NCBI GenBank assembly: GCA_025617375.2
Contig: JAMYGW020000006.1
Location: 1,617,001 to 1,681,000, forward strand
Length of the DNA stretch: 64,000 nt
Source of the DNA: Acarospora socialis
Taxonomy: Eukaryota > Ascomycota > Lecanoromycetes > Acarosporales > Acarosporaceae
Reading direction: 5' to 3'
Shown: piece after piece, positions 44,668 through 55,141 of the stretch
Layout of the letters: each line of letters opens with the position of its first letter
Position numbering within the stretch: position 1 is the first letter of the stretch
The notes under the pieces: generated by a model
Databases searched by the model: none
What the model saw: the letters and a program-made list of their open reading frames with translations, nothing else
What the model was told of the DNA's origin: nothing
Made by a program: the position numbers and the translations under genes

Positions 44668-46708
44668 TCAAACATCAAACACCTCGCCTGCACCCCCACC
44701 CCCAACCCTCGAATCCACCACATCAACCCTCCACCCCCTCCACCCCTCCAAACTCCGCTTAATCTCCCTCACCCTCTCTACCCTCTTCCTCGCCTCCTCT
44801 TCCTGCGCCTGCCGGAAAGCATCCTCGTCGAACTCCCCCTCCTCATCGCCGTTCCCATCCAGTAGCTCCAGACTCTCCCTCCCTCTGCCTGCCCCTCCTC
44901 CCCCTCCGCCGGTAATGGCATTGAACCCACTACTCAGCACGTCCGAAAACGACGTCCCACCACCGCCTTTCGCTGCCGTCACGGACGCCGTGCGACTCTG
45001 ACGCCGGAACGCGAACGGCCCGATGCCGCCGAGATCGACGTCGTCGAAGGCCGCGCCCTCATCGTTTTCAGTACCCAGCCCCGGGCCGGGCCCGGGATCC
45101 ATTTCCTTCCTCTTTTCGCGCCACACTCCACGCCGGAGTTCGAAGACTTCGCTTTCTAGACTGCGGACTTTGCTCTCAAGTCTCTTGCGCTCTTCGTCCT
45201 CGAGCTCATCCACGGCGTCGTCATCCAAGCCTCCCGCTCTAGTCCTGCGCTCGCGCTCTTCCCGCAGCCGGAGGTTCTCGTTCTCGACGCTCGCGAGACG
45301 CGACCGGAGTTCGGCCGCTTCTTTCTCGAAGCGGTCTTTTTCGCGCGAGCGGGCTTGGAAGCGGGCGTCGGATTCCTTGTGCAGGGTGGTCAGAGTCGAC
45401 AGTTTCTTCTCGAGCGTTTCGATCCGCTTCATCGAATCGGCGGCTTCTTTCTTCGCGTCTTCGGTTTCGCGCTCCAGGGTGCGGATCTTCGTCTCGGCGG
45501 ACGTGCGCTCGCTGCCTTCTTTCACGGCTTTTTCGCTCGCGCGGTCGAGGTTCTTTTTCGCGTCGGCAAGCTCGCGCTGGGCGGCGGAGGCGGCGCGGGA
45601 GGCGCGGGAGAGTTTTTCTTCGAGGGCGGAGATTTGCTCGGTGTGGGAGGTGGAGGTGGCGGTGTATTTGTCGAGTTCGGTGCGGAGTTTGGAGATTTCG
45701 AGTTCCATGGAATCAATGGTTGAGGTTTTCGAGTCCAGCTGCTCTTGGAGATCCGATGATGTGGAGGCGCCGGCTAGACTGGGTGAGGAGGCGTGTCTTG
45801 ATGGCTTCGGCGTTTGAGATTGAAGTTGTTGGTTTTGACGATTCAGGGATGCGACTTCATTCCTCTACCATGGAAGTCAGCTCTAGGTGCAATGTAGGAA
45901 GGCGATAAGTTGCAATTAAAACTGACCAATCTGGAAAGCTCTACCTCCATATCTTCAGCTTTATCCAGTTTCGCCTTGAGCTCGACGACTTGGCTGTTGG
46001 CTTCACGTGCCTCCTCCAGCTCTTCCTCTGTTTTCCTCCACCTCGCTTCGGCGTCTTTGGCTTCTCGGTCTAGCCGCTTATTCTCTTTCTCCAATTCCTC
46101 GAGTCGGGTCGCTTGCTTTCGGTAGATATCTGGTATGGTGTCCCCGTCAGGGCTTAGAGGGGGCAACGTCGGGGACTTCAGGGGATTGGTTGTAGGAGAC
46201 AGCGGTCTTTGTCCCACCGATGTACGACGGAAAGACGATGAGCGCATCTTCGACTGTAGGCTTATGGACGGTTGCCGATCGTGTGTGGGTTTAGTGGATG
46301 GCTGCTCCTTCTCTTCGTTACTTTCTGGCATAGGCCGCTCTTCGGTCTTTGCTTCTACTTTTGTTTCCGTCTCGTCTGGGTCTTTCTCCTTCTCCTCCGA
46401 GTTGGTCACGGTCCCTGCATCTCGAACGTCTTCAGCTTTCTCCGCAACCGCGGAGGCTTCCGCGTCGACATCGACCTTTGGGTCCTTTTTCTTTCCACCG
46501 GCTTTCTTCTCTTTTTGCTTCTTCAATTGCTCAAACTATTAATGATTTAATGTTAGCTTGAGACTCAGACTTGAGTAGTAATCGCTCATGCTGGATAACT
46601 CTGGCTGGGCTCTAGCTTCACGTGGATAGCCCGGGGAGATTGGTACAGTACCCTCTTCTTTGCGGCTGCAAGCTTCTCAGCCTTCTCCTTAGCTTCCGTC
46701 TCCGTCAT
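44668..46708 (-). CDS. Large coiled-coil protein, golgin-like ('M protein repeat' type)
   Basis: Rebuilt as complement(join(44668..45864,45927..46535,46652..46708)), 620 residues. Intron 1 (116 bp) joins AAAKKR to FEQLKKQKEKK. Intron 2 (62 bp, donor GTCAGT, acceptor GGTAG) joins ELSRL to RNEVASLNRQN. The N-terminus is highly charged and Lys/Glu-rich; a Ser/Pro linker (SPTTNPLKSPTLPPLSPDG) follows. Two long heptad regions (about 185-260 and 300-500) carry leucines at regular spacing, for example MELEISKLRTELDKY and SKVRSLESEVFELRR. The C-terminal part has a Gly-rich loop and ends in RVREIKRSLEGWRGW. It matches fungal proteins annotated as M protein repeat proteins and may be a Golgi tether, but I see no GRIP or GRAB signature that proves it. 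Confidence 0.8.
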
Positions 46709-47061
46709 CTTGAGCTCTCACGTGGAGTTGCTGGTAAATAGGAATAATTTGCGGTAACCTTGACGGTAGCTCTAACTGCTAAGGCACGCAGCTGTGTTGA
46801 CACAACTTGACAGATCGACGGGACGTGCCGCGCCCCTGGCTATCTCCGCTAAAAGTAGCGAGTCGTATGCGGAATGACGCCGAGCTACGTTACCCTGTAG
46901 CCGCCTTGCCTTATCGCGAAATTCCTATCGGCCATCCAAATCGTACTCGAGTATGTGCAGGCCCGACACTCCTAGCACAATCAATACAAGATAATACACC
47001 CCATACTCAAGCAAGTGGACCTCCAACCGACATCACTAAACCGCCATCTCCCCAACCAACC
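46709..47061. promoter_or_regulatory. Divergent promoter, golgin-like gene and unknown gene
   Basis: 353 bp between two divergent ATGs. Must serve both genes if both are real. No specific site identified. Confidence 0.4.
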
Positions 47062-47532
47062 ATGTCCACCGACCCCCCAACGGCAACAACAATCTATAGC
47101 TCCGTAACCGCCCACCTCACCGACCCCGCGGCCGTCACCCTCCTCTCAACCTCCGCCTCGAACTCCACAACCTCCGCACTAAACAGCCTCTCAACAACCT
47201 TCCTCAGCAGCAACGAGACTCTATCCAGACTGGGCTTCGGCGCACCTCTGCGCGTTGCGACTACGACGAGGAACGGGCGGCAGGTCTTTCAGAGTTACTT
47301 GCAGTATTCGTCTGCAGTAGAGGAGGACAGGGAGATGACGGCTGTGGAGCACACCGTCCCACCTCCAGCGCTGGTAGCTACGGTTGTGGCGCCTCGGAGG
47401 AGGGATTACGCAGAGGCCATGAGAGCGAAAGCCGATTTAGAGAGTGTGGCGAGGATAGTGCAGGATGAGTGGCGGAGAGAGCATTTCGATAAGGGTCGTA
47501 GAGCTGATGGGGTTCTGCCGAACGGACAGTGA
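47062..47532 (+). CDS. Small protein of unknown function
   Basis: The ATG 47062 (context ACCATG) gives 156 residues; the frame is open 85 codons upstream but those residues look non-coding. The N-terminal half is rich in Ser, Thr and Leu with a regular helix-like pattern (VTLLSTSASNSTTSALNSLSTTFLSS), followed by a strand-like segment (PLRVATTTRNGRQVFQSYLQ). PPALVATVVAP and a charged helix DYAEAMRAKADLESVARIVQDEW then follow. The helix-strand-strand pattern could be a small alpha/beta fold such as roadblock, but I cannot confirm this. Function unknown. Confidence 0.6.
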   Translation: MSTDPPTATTIYSSVTAHLTDPAAVTLLSTSASNSTTSALNSLSTTFLSSNETLSRLGFGAPLRVATTTRNGRQVFQSYLQYSSAVEEDREMTAVEHTVPPPALVATVVAPRRRDYAEAMRAKADLESVARIVQDEWRREHFDKGRRADGVLPNGQ

Positions 47533-47991
47533 TGCTCACAACATCGACCTTTCTCGTTCGCATTGAGCCGGAGCTATGCTATCGGCGTTGTCAGGTTGGG
47601 TCTATGCTGGATCTGCACGAACCACATTTCTCGATCCTGGTACCCAAGGGCGATGGTGTTATCATTAATGTGGAAACGTAGCAAACTCCACTGACCGCCT
47701 TGTCTTCGAGCAATGTGATTACCATTCGATACGTTGTACATATCCCAAGACGCTCTCACCGACCAGAGGTAGATCTTGTCCCAGCGGACGCCGTATCCTG
47801 GTATACACAAGAGACAAAAACGACGACAATTGTATACAAGAACATTACTGCGTGCGGAACGAGCCATTGACCTACCTGACGCCTTCCGTGGAGCGCACAA
47901 GCAATCACCATCCCTTAAAGCGAGCACAGCCAGCCAAACGCCCCTCATGAAATATTACAAATCCTGGAGAGGGAATATTCGCGAGGCATCC

Positions 47992-49153
47992 TTAGACTTC
48001 CATGGAGTCTGCGATATCCTCGCTCATTCCGCGCACGGTACTCTTGCTTCTGCCCCTCAGAATTCGGAAAGCCTCTTCGTCATCATCATCATCTATCACA
48101 CACCCCGGCTCATCTCCGTCATCCACGACATCGTCAACGTCGACTTCATCGTCTTCCATGCCTATGACCTCATCCTCCTCGTCTTCGTCCCATTCTCTTG
48201 TAACATCATCTGCTCTATCGCCCAGCCAATATCTCGCTCGCTTACTTGCGCCCTGACCTTCGCTGCGACTCCATTCTCCATTCCCGCTTCCTTTCGACTT
48301 GATTGGAGCCCGGTGCACGGGACTATGGCTCAGAATGCTTAGGCCGCGCAGATATATGTAGCACACACGCTTCCTCGCTTTGTTGAAGAAGAAGTAGTTT
48401 AGGCTCCAAATGGCACCCTCCTCGCCGTCGTAAGGATCTTCTTCGGGCGAGTAGCAGTAAATGCCGCACTCCTTCAGTGTCATCTCCTTATCGATCAACC
48501 TCCACATCCTCGGTCCCCAAGCTTGACTGCTTCCGGCGCTGGGCGGGCCAGTGGGGGTTGTTTCCGAAGACCATGGGGAGGGTGCGGTCAAGTAAGCGCT
48601 TGTGTTGCGTGGCCGAAGGTTGTACAGAGTACTGTCTAACGTATTCATCACGGACTTTAGACTCTTCTCGCGGCGGAAGTCGGAAGGTCGTAAGAGATGT
48701 GAAAAGTCATAATCTGGATGGCTCGCGTTGAGCGTCGCGATCAAGTATGCAAATGTGCGTCGACTCGAAATCTGACTGAGTGGGCCAAAGGGGCTTGAGC
48801 GCGATAGGTTGAGGGTTGCGGCGGCTGAGCTGGCATGTGGAGGCGACAACGAAGCGGACAGTCGCAGTAAGCTTTCGTACTGCGACTCGAGTGAGCTTTC
48901 GATGTTCCTGTAGAGTTTCTTATCTCCGCCTGCAGCTTTCGTGGTGTAGAGATCGCAACCGCCAATGACGTGACAATCGACCGTGTCGAAGTTCAGCGCA
49001 TTCGTCACGTCGTCGAAATCTTGAAGCGGAAGGTACTACACGTGTGATGTAAGCTTAAGTACGTGAAACCAGCGTTGTTGTACGGTAGAGATGCTCGGGG
49101 GTTAAGTCTGCATTTGCAGGCGCTCGGGTATCACTTCGTAAACGAACCTTCAT
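47992..49153 (-). CDS. MAF1: Maf1, repressor of RNA polymerase III
   Basis: Binds Pol III and shuts off tRNA and 5S synthesis under stress; controlled by TORC1 and PKA phosphorylation (family knowledge). Rebuilt as complement(join(47992..49035,49148..49153)), 349 residues. Exon 1 is only ATG AAG; the 112-bp intron (GTTCGT...GTGTAG) then joins YLPLQDFDDVTNALNFD, giving the family start MKYL. Seen: DTVDCHVIGGCDLYTTKAAG (A box), RRTFAYLIATLNASHPDYDFS, LRPSDFRREKSLKSVMNTLDS, and the B and C boxes MWRLIDKEMTLKECGIYCYSP and WSLNYFFFNKARKRVCYIYL. A Ser/Pro loop between A and B boxes is where kinases act in yeast. The tail is strongly Asp/Glu-rich, as usual. Confidence 0.95.
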
Positions 49154-50254
49154 GGTGATAGTACTTGACAGGCACTGGAATTGTTAGATGAAGATTCGTT
49201 CAGTTTGCTCTCAAGTAAGGATAGTGTCACTTGGAAGCAGTGACAGATCGACCTCGATGTAAGAGCTTTGGTAATCAGCTGCACTTTAACGTGGGCAGGA
49301 CGCGATTGGTGCAGGTGTGGTTGAGGAGAGCGAAGATTTGGTAAATCCACAAATGGTGTTGTGGTGGGCCAGTTGTCTCTGAAAGCAACTTTCTTTGTCT
49401 TCGGGGTTGCGGTTGAATGGGACTGAGACGGCGAACGTTGGAGTGCACTCTGCGCTGGCTGCGGAGAGCGTGCTCTGTTAGCGCATACTAGCTAGACATA
49501 CGTCTAGTAAGCAGGCTCATCGTGATTTGATTGCGGCATGATGTTGATGATAAAGAATTAAATGGAAATGAAGAGGGGAAGTTCGTTGACGATGCGACCG
49601 TGATGATGACGAGGCACGTGATTTGCTGATAGCAGCTTGATTACTCATCACATGCTTTGATATCAATGTCAAAACATAAGCTGTCAACGATACGGATTAT
49701 CTCCGCGCACTGCAGGTGTTCCTATCACTTGGTCTGGTTAGCGAGCGTATTCAGAAGGTGTAGACTCAGACCAATCATACAGGATCCTCCCATCCACGTA
49801 TGTGGGGTCCTGAAATATCTGTCCTCCGACCTCTCCAAGTGCCTGTACAGCCCCTTGTTGTGTGAGTTCGTAGTTTTTCCATATCGGTCATTGGATCTTA
49901 TTAGTACGAACCCGGGTGAACGAGTTTAGCACGCAGTATCAGGAGGCGACGTAGAAGCAATGAGATGAAAAGGTGGCCTCTAAGGGAACAAGAATTGACA
50001 CAACCCGAATATCTTTGAGGCACCTCGATCCCGCCCAACTCCTTGGAATCTCAGAACACAGTGTGGGTAGTTCCTAACAAATCCAGTCTAAGCCAGCCCC
50101 GCTTTGCTGAGTTGACCCATTGTATCATTCATAGCCTGCGCCCGAGAGAAAATGGTATTAGCGGAAGTTCGGCGGATATATCTTGAATATATACCCTCTT
50201 TCCGAACGCCGATGACAGAATATATACTATAAATAACGACAATAGCCAGCTCCG
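49154..50254. other. Intergenic between MAF1 and APS1
   Basis: About 1.1 kb; MAF1 promoter and the APS1 3' side. Short frames such as 49657-49929 show no domain. No tRNA recognised. Confidence 0.45.
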
Positions 50255-51032
50255 TTACATGATCTTGGTGACTCCATCGTCTTCGACCTGAGTGATCGAG
50301 GGAGTCAGTCATAGATGCGCGGACTGATTGGTAAGAATGTTCGGTATAAGGCAGTGAAGGGATTCATGAGTCTCAGTATATTGGTACTCAGACAGCCCGT
50401 AGCTTTTCGGAAACCAGAATATGAATCCCCTCTTACCTCCATGTCCTCTAGGCTGTCCTGTTGGCTGATGCACCTCAACACGTTCTTCTTGCTGCTCTCC
50501 TGCATCTCTCCTGCCAATAATAGTTCGTCGAGTATGAAATAGGCTTTCTGGAAGTTGAAGATGATGTCCAGCTCGCACACGTTCCCATAGTACTTGTCCA
50601 TCTGCTCGACATAACGGTGGACAATTTCCAGAGTGATGAGTTCATTGTCTGTGGAAGAACATCCGGCAATGAAGAAGAGGGAGGCGTAGCGTCGGTACAC
50701 CACTTTGCTATCTAAGAAACAGACTCAGCCGCTTGTCATCAACGGCCTTAGGAATATATAATACCTTTGTACTCGAGGAAATTACACATGCGTGTTCGCC
50801 GTGATAGTACCAGTTGAGATACATCCTTGATGATCTTGGCCTTTTCCTTGGGCGAGAGTGTTGTGAACCATTTTGCAAGGCGCTGTGTGATGCAGTCAGA
50901 CCGACACGAACAACATGGTGGGCCACAAGTCACATACAACTTTCCCTTGCCGCGAGAGCAAGATGAGATAGCTACCAGAGTGTTAGTATATTTCTGCAAG
51001 ACTTCCAATATCATAACTTACTTGATAGCCAT
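50255..51032 (-). CDS. APS1: AP-1 clathrin adaptor small subunit sigma-1
   Basis: Small chain of the AP-1 complex, which sorts cargo between trans-Golgi and endosomes (family knowledge). Rebuilt in five exons: complement(join(50255..50287,50437..50711,50765..50882,50938..50971,51022..51032)), 156 residues, the family's usual length. Exon 1 is 11 nt. Joined sequence reads [108 protein letters not shown]. All junctions keep frame and have canonical ends (GTAAGT, GTATGT, GTATTA, GTAAGA donors). The last exon of 33 nt replaces a false read-through tail. Confidence 0.95.
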
Positions 51033-51340
51033 CCTCGAGCTTTTCAGAGCCCAAGTCCAAGTCGAGGATTTGATGGGCAATTTTTGCCTGAATTTGTTTA
51101 CAGTAATGCCTTGGTGGGGCTCATCTCTTTCCGGCGATTTCCGTCTACACCCTAACCCATTCACAGCTTGCTCTCAGGTATGATTAGCATTACAAATGTA
51201 GCAGACAACTGGTCAGTAATCACTGGGAATAGAAAGTCCGTTTCTTCAACTGTCAATACAACTTCGTGATTGCTGAAACTCATCATACTGGGCCTTTCAC
51301 ACTGAAAGATTGAATACCTATTCCTAGGGCTGACTCCGCC
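51033..51340. promoter_or_regulatory. Divergent promoter, APS1 and GCL regulatory subunit
   Basis: 308 bp between the two start codons. It must contain both promoters. I identified no specific binding site. Confidence 0.45.
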
Positions 51341-52344
51341 ATGACGAAACTTGTACTATCAACATCGTGAGAGACTTCTGGACTTAGCAATGCGCCACTG
51401 CACAACTAATCAATCTGTATAGGAACATCATGAATGGCGGCCCCTCCATCATACGCCGGCCTACTGTAGAGAAGTCGAACATCGAGCTTACCAATTCCCT
51501 GAAAGCTAATATCACCGTATCGCAAGAGGCATTGATGGTCACCACCAACGGCGATGGGCATATCACCAATGGCACGTCACATGAGGAGAAGAGGCAGCCT
51601 CCTTCATCAACATGGACAACTAGAGAAGGCGACGTTTTATACATACCATCCTTAGACTTCTCCATGTCTGGGCTTGCCGAGGAACGATCACAATACGACA
51701 TCACGGTGAAACTCTTCTACCTTCCCAATGTTCCGACTTCGAGACGGTGTAAACATACAGAGGAAGCAGTATCACTGGTTCTTAAAGAGCTGCATGTCTC
51801 ATCCATTGACCTGCTTATTGTGTCGTTCCCCGACATATCGTTCGACGCCGACGACGAAGGCGAGGAGATGGAGGAGAATCTGGACGGCAACAAAGAAACC
51901 GAACAGATTGATAACATTCTGAAGACGTGGCGGACACTAGAGGCGTTACACGAGAAGGGTACAATTGCACAACTGGGGCTGGCGGAATTTGGAAGCGAGC
52001 GGTTACAGAGGTTCCTGCCACGGACAAAGGTTCGGCCTTCGGTTGATCAGATCAACGTACGAGATTGTTGCGTGGTGCCGAAGTCATTGATTTTGTACGC
52101 CAAGCAAGAGGGCATTGAGCTCCTGACGCACAACGACTGCACAAATATATTGTCCAAGGGTACGGTACGCGAACTTTTGGGTCCGAGCCCCAAAGGCGCT
52201 GGGGTACTGGCTGGATTAGACGGTCATGATGGCTTGAAAGGCGACGTCGAGCCGCAATGGGTGGTGAAGTACACCGCTGTGGTTAGGGACAGGGGTGTGA
52301 TAGAGAACAAAGGGTACTTTGCCGTAGCTGATCTGATAGAATAG
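51341..52344 (+). CDS. Glutamate-cysteine ligase regulatory subunit (GCLM-like, aldo-keto reductase fold)
   Basis: Modifier subunit that tunes the first step of glutathione synthesis; built on an aldo-keto reductase fold without the activity (family knowledge). Rebuilt as join(51341..51366,51423..52344), 315 residues; the 56-bp intron (GTGAGA...GTATAG, branch CTAAT) joins MTKLVLSTS to NIMNGGPSIIRRPTVEKSN. Seen: YDITVKLFYLPN, SIDLLIVSFPDI, an acidic insert, TWRTLEALHEKGTIAQLGLAEF, RPSVDQINVRDCCVVPKSLILYAKQEGIELLTHND and ELLGPSPKGAG. The AKR barrel order is kept. The sequence would place it in glutathione metabolism, like the peroxidase at the left end, but the two are 50 kb apart. Confidence 0.88.
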
Positions 52345-52572
52345 GGGGTTTCTGGCATAGTGCACCCGGCATTGTTGACATCAGGTGTTTGCGCACGGGT
52401 TTTGGACTTCCACAGCATTGCAGCGCGGCGTTCGGTATGTTCTATAGCGGAGCTTGTAGAGTAGGCAAGTCTCATATTGCTCAGGAGAACGCCGTTCATA
52501 ACCAGCCCCCAAAAACGCCATGGCTATGCTTCTCCTTAATAAGATCTGTACCTATTCCCATTCATCGTGACT

Positions 52573-53487
52573 CTATCCGATCATACTCCTCTTCCGCCCT
52601 CTCATCCTCACCTCCTCCAATTTTTTCAACGCCACAGCAGCTCCTCTATAACTCTCCCCATACGCCCTCAGCACCTCCCGAAACAGCCCCTCCGCTTTAG
52701 GATGCGTGCTCCCGAACGCTCTCTCCAACACATACAAATCGACCGCCTTATCCTCATCTTGCCCACTCTGCGCCGCAAGCCCAAAGTCGATCAGCACAAC
52801 TTCACCTTCAAGCGAAGGTCGCGAGTCCGAAGACGCAGAGACGCCACCATCCGCAGCCGTCCCATTCACCGCAACCACCGGATCCGGCGGCCTGAGCATC
52901 AGATTACTTGTCGTAAGATCGCCATGCACGACACCCACATGATGCATTTTCCCCACCGCGACCCCAATCCTCTGCATCAACGACGTCAACTCGTCTTCAC
53001 ACTCCAACCCCATCCTCTCAGACCCCCGAGCCAACCCCTCTGCCTCTGCTTCCGCGTCTCTCGACCGCACCACACTCCTCAACGCATCATCCAACACCCC
53101 CCTCACAGTCCGCCCCTCAACCCACTCCATCATCATCCACCCCCCACCGACCCTCCCACCACCTCCTTCCCAATCCAACGCATACACGGCCGGCACGCTG
53201 ACGCCTTCGCGCCTACATTTTGTCAACACCCGCGCTTCGCTCAGGATGCGGTGGCGCGTTAGGCGCGCGTCGAGGGTCGGATGCCGGTAGGGTTTTGAGG
53301 GGCGGAATTTGAGCGCGCAGGGCGTGGAGGGCGTCAGGAAGGTGGTGCGGTAGAGGAGCGCTTCGGCGCCTTGCGTTATGAGTTCTGGTGGTGGGGAGCT
53401 GTGGAGGAAGGTTGGCGGGAGGCAGGGTGCGGTGGAGGGTGGAAGAGGTTGGGTCGTGAGGTCCGGAGGTGGTTGTGGGGTTGTCAT
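52573..53487 (-). CDS. BUD32: Bud32, KEOPS/EKC complex kinase-like ATPase
   Basis: Small atypical kinase needed for t6A37 tRNA modification and telomere upkeep (family knowledge). Single exon, 304 residues. Seen: GAEALLYRTTFL as the degenerate Gly loop, CALKFRPSKPYRHPTLDARL with the catalytic Lys and the RHP motif, RILSEARVL for the alpha-C Glu, MMMEWVEGRTV as hinge, HHVGVVHGDLTTSNLML as catalytic loop, VLIDFGLAAQS as DFG, DKAVDLYVLERAF, and the basic C-terminal RMRGRKRSMIG typical of Bud32. A Pro-rich 30-residue N-terminus and a Gly-rich loop are fungal extensions. Its length exceeds the yeast form by about 40 residues. Confidence 0.95.
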   Translation of the reverse strand: MTTPQPPPDLTTQPLPPSTAPCLPPTFLHSSPPPELITQGAEALLYRTTFLTPSTPCALKFRPSKPYRHPTLDARLTRHRILSEARVLTKCRREGVSVPAVYALDWEGGGGRVGGGWMMMEWVEGRTVRGVLDDALRSVVRSRDAEAEAEGLARGSERMGLECEDELTSLMQRIGVAVGKMHHVGVVHGDLTTSNLMLRPPDPVVAVNGTAADGGVSASSDSRPSLEGEVVLIDFGLAAQSGQDEDKAVDLYVLERAFGSTHPKAEGLFREVLRAYGESYRGAAVALKKLEEVRMRGRKRSMIG

Positions 53488-53840
53488 GGTGGGGGTTGAA
53501 GTTGGTGATGGAGTGGGGTTGTGTGCGGGCTGTTCAGCATGGGGCGGAGAATTCCGGGACAGAGGGTTTAAAAACTGGCGCCGCAGCGAACTCGCCCAGT
53601 CTCTCCTTTTTGATACCGAAGAGCATTCAGAGGAATGATGGCAATTGATACGCTACGATATCTGGTTACCTGAAATGACGATGGCACTGCACTTGTACAA
53701 GAGTTTTACGTGTCTAATCCGACGGTTGAAAGCCAGATGCGCCATTTTGGGTATTCGCCAGCCCTGGGTGATTATCGGTATAGCTTCTATTACGCTATTT
53801 GGACGCCTTCGAATGCTAGGAGGTCAGAAACTGCCCCTAA
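53488..53840. other. Intergenic between BUD32 and NOP16
   Basis: 353 bp, both genes on the minus strand. It holds the BUD32 promoter and the NOP16 3' end. Nothing else seen. Confidence 0.5.
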
Positions 53841-54629
53841 TCAATAGCCAGCCTGCCCTTGCCGTTCCTTCCACTTCCGTATTCGCCGCTTCAAATCGCC
53901 TTCACTCTGCTGCATGGGGTTCAACTTGCGATCTCTGACCATCCGCCGGTAGTCATCCCCATACGTTGCCACCAGATTTGATATCCATTCCTCTTCCCGC
54001 TTACTTTGTTGCCTGGGCTTCTTCTTCGCTTCTAATGATGCCTGTGCCTCAAGTTCGTGGACGAGCCCGGTCCGCGCTTGAATGCTACCGTCTGCAACGG
54101 CGGCGGGCTCTTCATCGGACAGTTCATTCAGAGGATCATGTAAAGGATTCTCCAGCCTCCTGGCCTCGGGATGTACAACTCGGAGTATTGCCCCTGTCTT
54201 GGGATCCCGCTCAATGCGAGCTTCCGTAGGTATGAGAGCAGTAGGGATTTTGGACTTGATTGAGAAGGCATCTTTCTTCAGAGCGGTAGAGTCAAAAGAG
54301 AACGCAGGTTGCTTCTCAGTACCACCAGTAGCAGCATTCAATTTGGATGTAAGGCCTAGACGGCGGTAATTCTGTGATAGGGTGAGGGATTGGTCCCTAA
54401 GCAACGTCAAACTCAGTAAAAAGATCTCAAAAACCAGCGCAATGGCATGCGCGTAGCCTAGTGGTGTGAAAAAGACGAAAGCGCTGGCCCAGAGATGACC
54501 AAGAAAAGGGACATACCAGTTCGCTGCGACGATTGCATTGCCTCGAACATTTAGCTTTTTGGACTTCGGTTTATGCTTGACCTTTGACGTTGAGGAACGG
54601 TTTTTCTTCTTCTGTAACTCGCGTCCCAT
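53841..54629 (-). CDS. NOP16: Nucleolar 60S assembly factor Nop16
   Basis: Component of pre-60S particles in the nucleolus (family knowledge). Rebuilt as complement(join(53841..54396,54517..54629)), 222 residues. The start MGRELQKKKNRSS and basic KVKHKPKSKKLNVRGNAIVAANW match the family. The 120-bp intron (GTATGT...GCTTAG) has length divisible by three and no stop; reading through it would add a false hydrophobic segment. After it comes DQSLTLSQNYRRLGLTSKLN, then ALIPTEARIERDPKTGAILRVV, NPLHDPLNELSDEE and the C-terminal EEEWISNLVATYGDDYRRM and RKLNPMQQSEGDLKRRIRKW, all family hallmarks. The frame is open 29 codons upstream of the chosen ATG, but these are not conserved. Confidence 0.95.
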   Translation of the reverse strand: MGRELQKKKNRSSTSKVKHKPKSKKLNVRGNAIVAANWYVPFLGHLWASAFVFFTPLGYAHAIALVFEIFLLSLTLLRDQSLTLSQNYRRLGLTSKLNAATGGTEKQPAFSFDSTALKKDAFSIKSKIPTALIPTEARIERDPKTGAILRVVHPEARRLENPLHDPLNELSDEEPAAVADGSIQARTGLVHELEAQASLEAKKKPRQQSKREEEWISNLVATYGDDYRRMVRDRKLNPMQQSEGDLKRRIRKWKERQGQAGY

Positions 54630-55141
54630 GATTGCTGGCGTGTCGTAGTCGATTTCGTACCTTTGTAGAGTCTTGAATGTCGTGGTCGGGAAAATCCGCC
54701 TCGGGTTTAGTCTCAATCCATTTCAGGTATGGCTCCTGCTTACCTAACCTGCTGCTGTTAATGTACAGCAATGTGACTCCAGTCTAAGGGATGAGATGTA
54801 GCGTGACACAATTGGGACTCGTAATGTGAGATTGGGGAGGAGGCAAGGTGCCAGGATGGAGAGCACAAGGATGAGGAGGGGAGCCAAGAGGAGTTTGAAG
54901 GGTTTAGGCATCCATTGTTGGCGATGAGTGGGGATGAAGCGGAGAGAGAGTCTTATTTATGGGATTTCGCAGTAATGCTGGAGCAATTGAATACTCAATC
55001 GAAGCAGATGTGGTTGAATAATGTCCCTGTCGTCAACTTTGAAGCCATAGCAGAGGACAGGCCGAAGTATTTCCACAGAGAGCCAAGAATCTCAATTGCC
55101 TTCAATGCTCAATTAGATATCTTCAATCATGGCTTTTGTAT
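54630..55141. other. Intergenic, no gene recognised
   Basis: About 510 bp upstream of NOP16; contains its promoter. A 76-codon frame at 54915-55145 has no domain. Confidence 0.45.

Noticed and set aside
45023-45817. 264-codon Ser/Arg-rich plus-strand frame
   Set aside because: Exact antisense of the coiled-coil gene; arises from its GAG/AAG/GAC codon bias.
46807-47061. 85-residue upstream extension of the small unknown protein
   Set aside because: No ATG at the start of the frame and content looks like promoter DNA.
52567-53262. 231-codon His/Pro-rich plus-strand frame
   Set aside because: Antisense shadow of BUD32, whose motifs are clear.
53841-54516. NOP16 read-through with a transmembrane segment
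   Set aside because: The hydrophobic part is an intron with canonical ends; removing it restores the family sequence.
54630-54716. N-terminal extension of NOP16
   Set aside because: Family starts at MGRELQKKK; the upstream 29 residues are not family-like.
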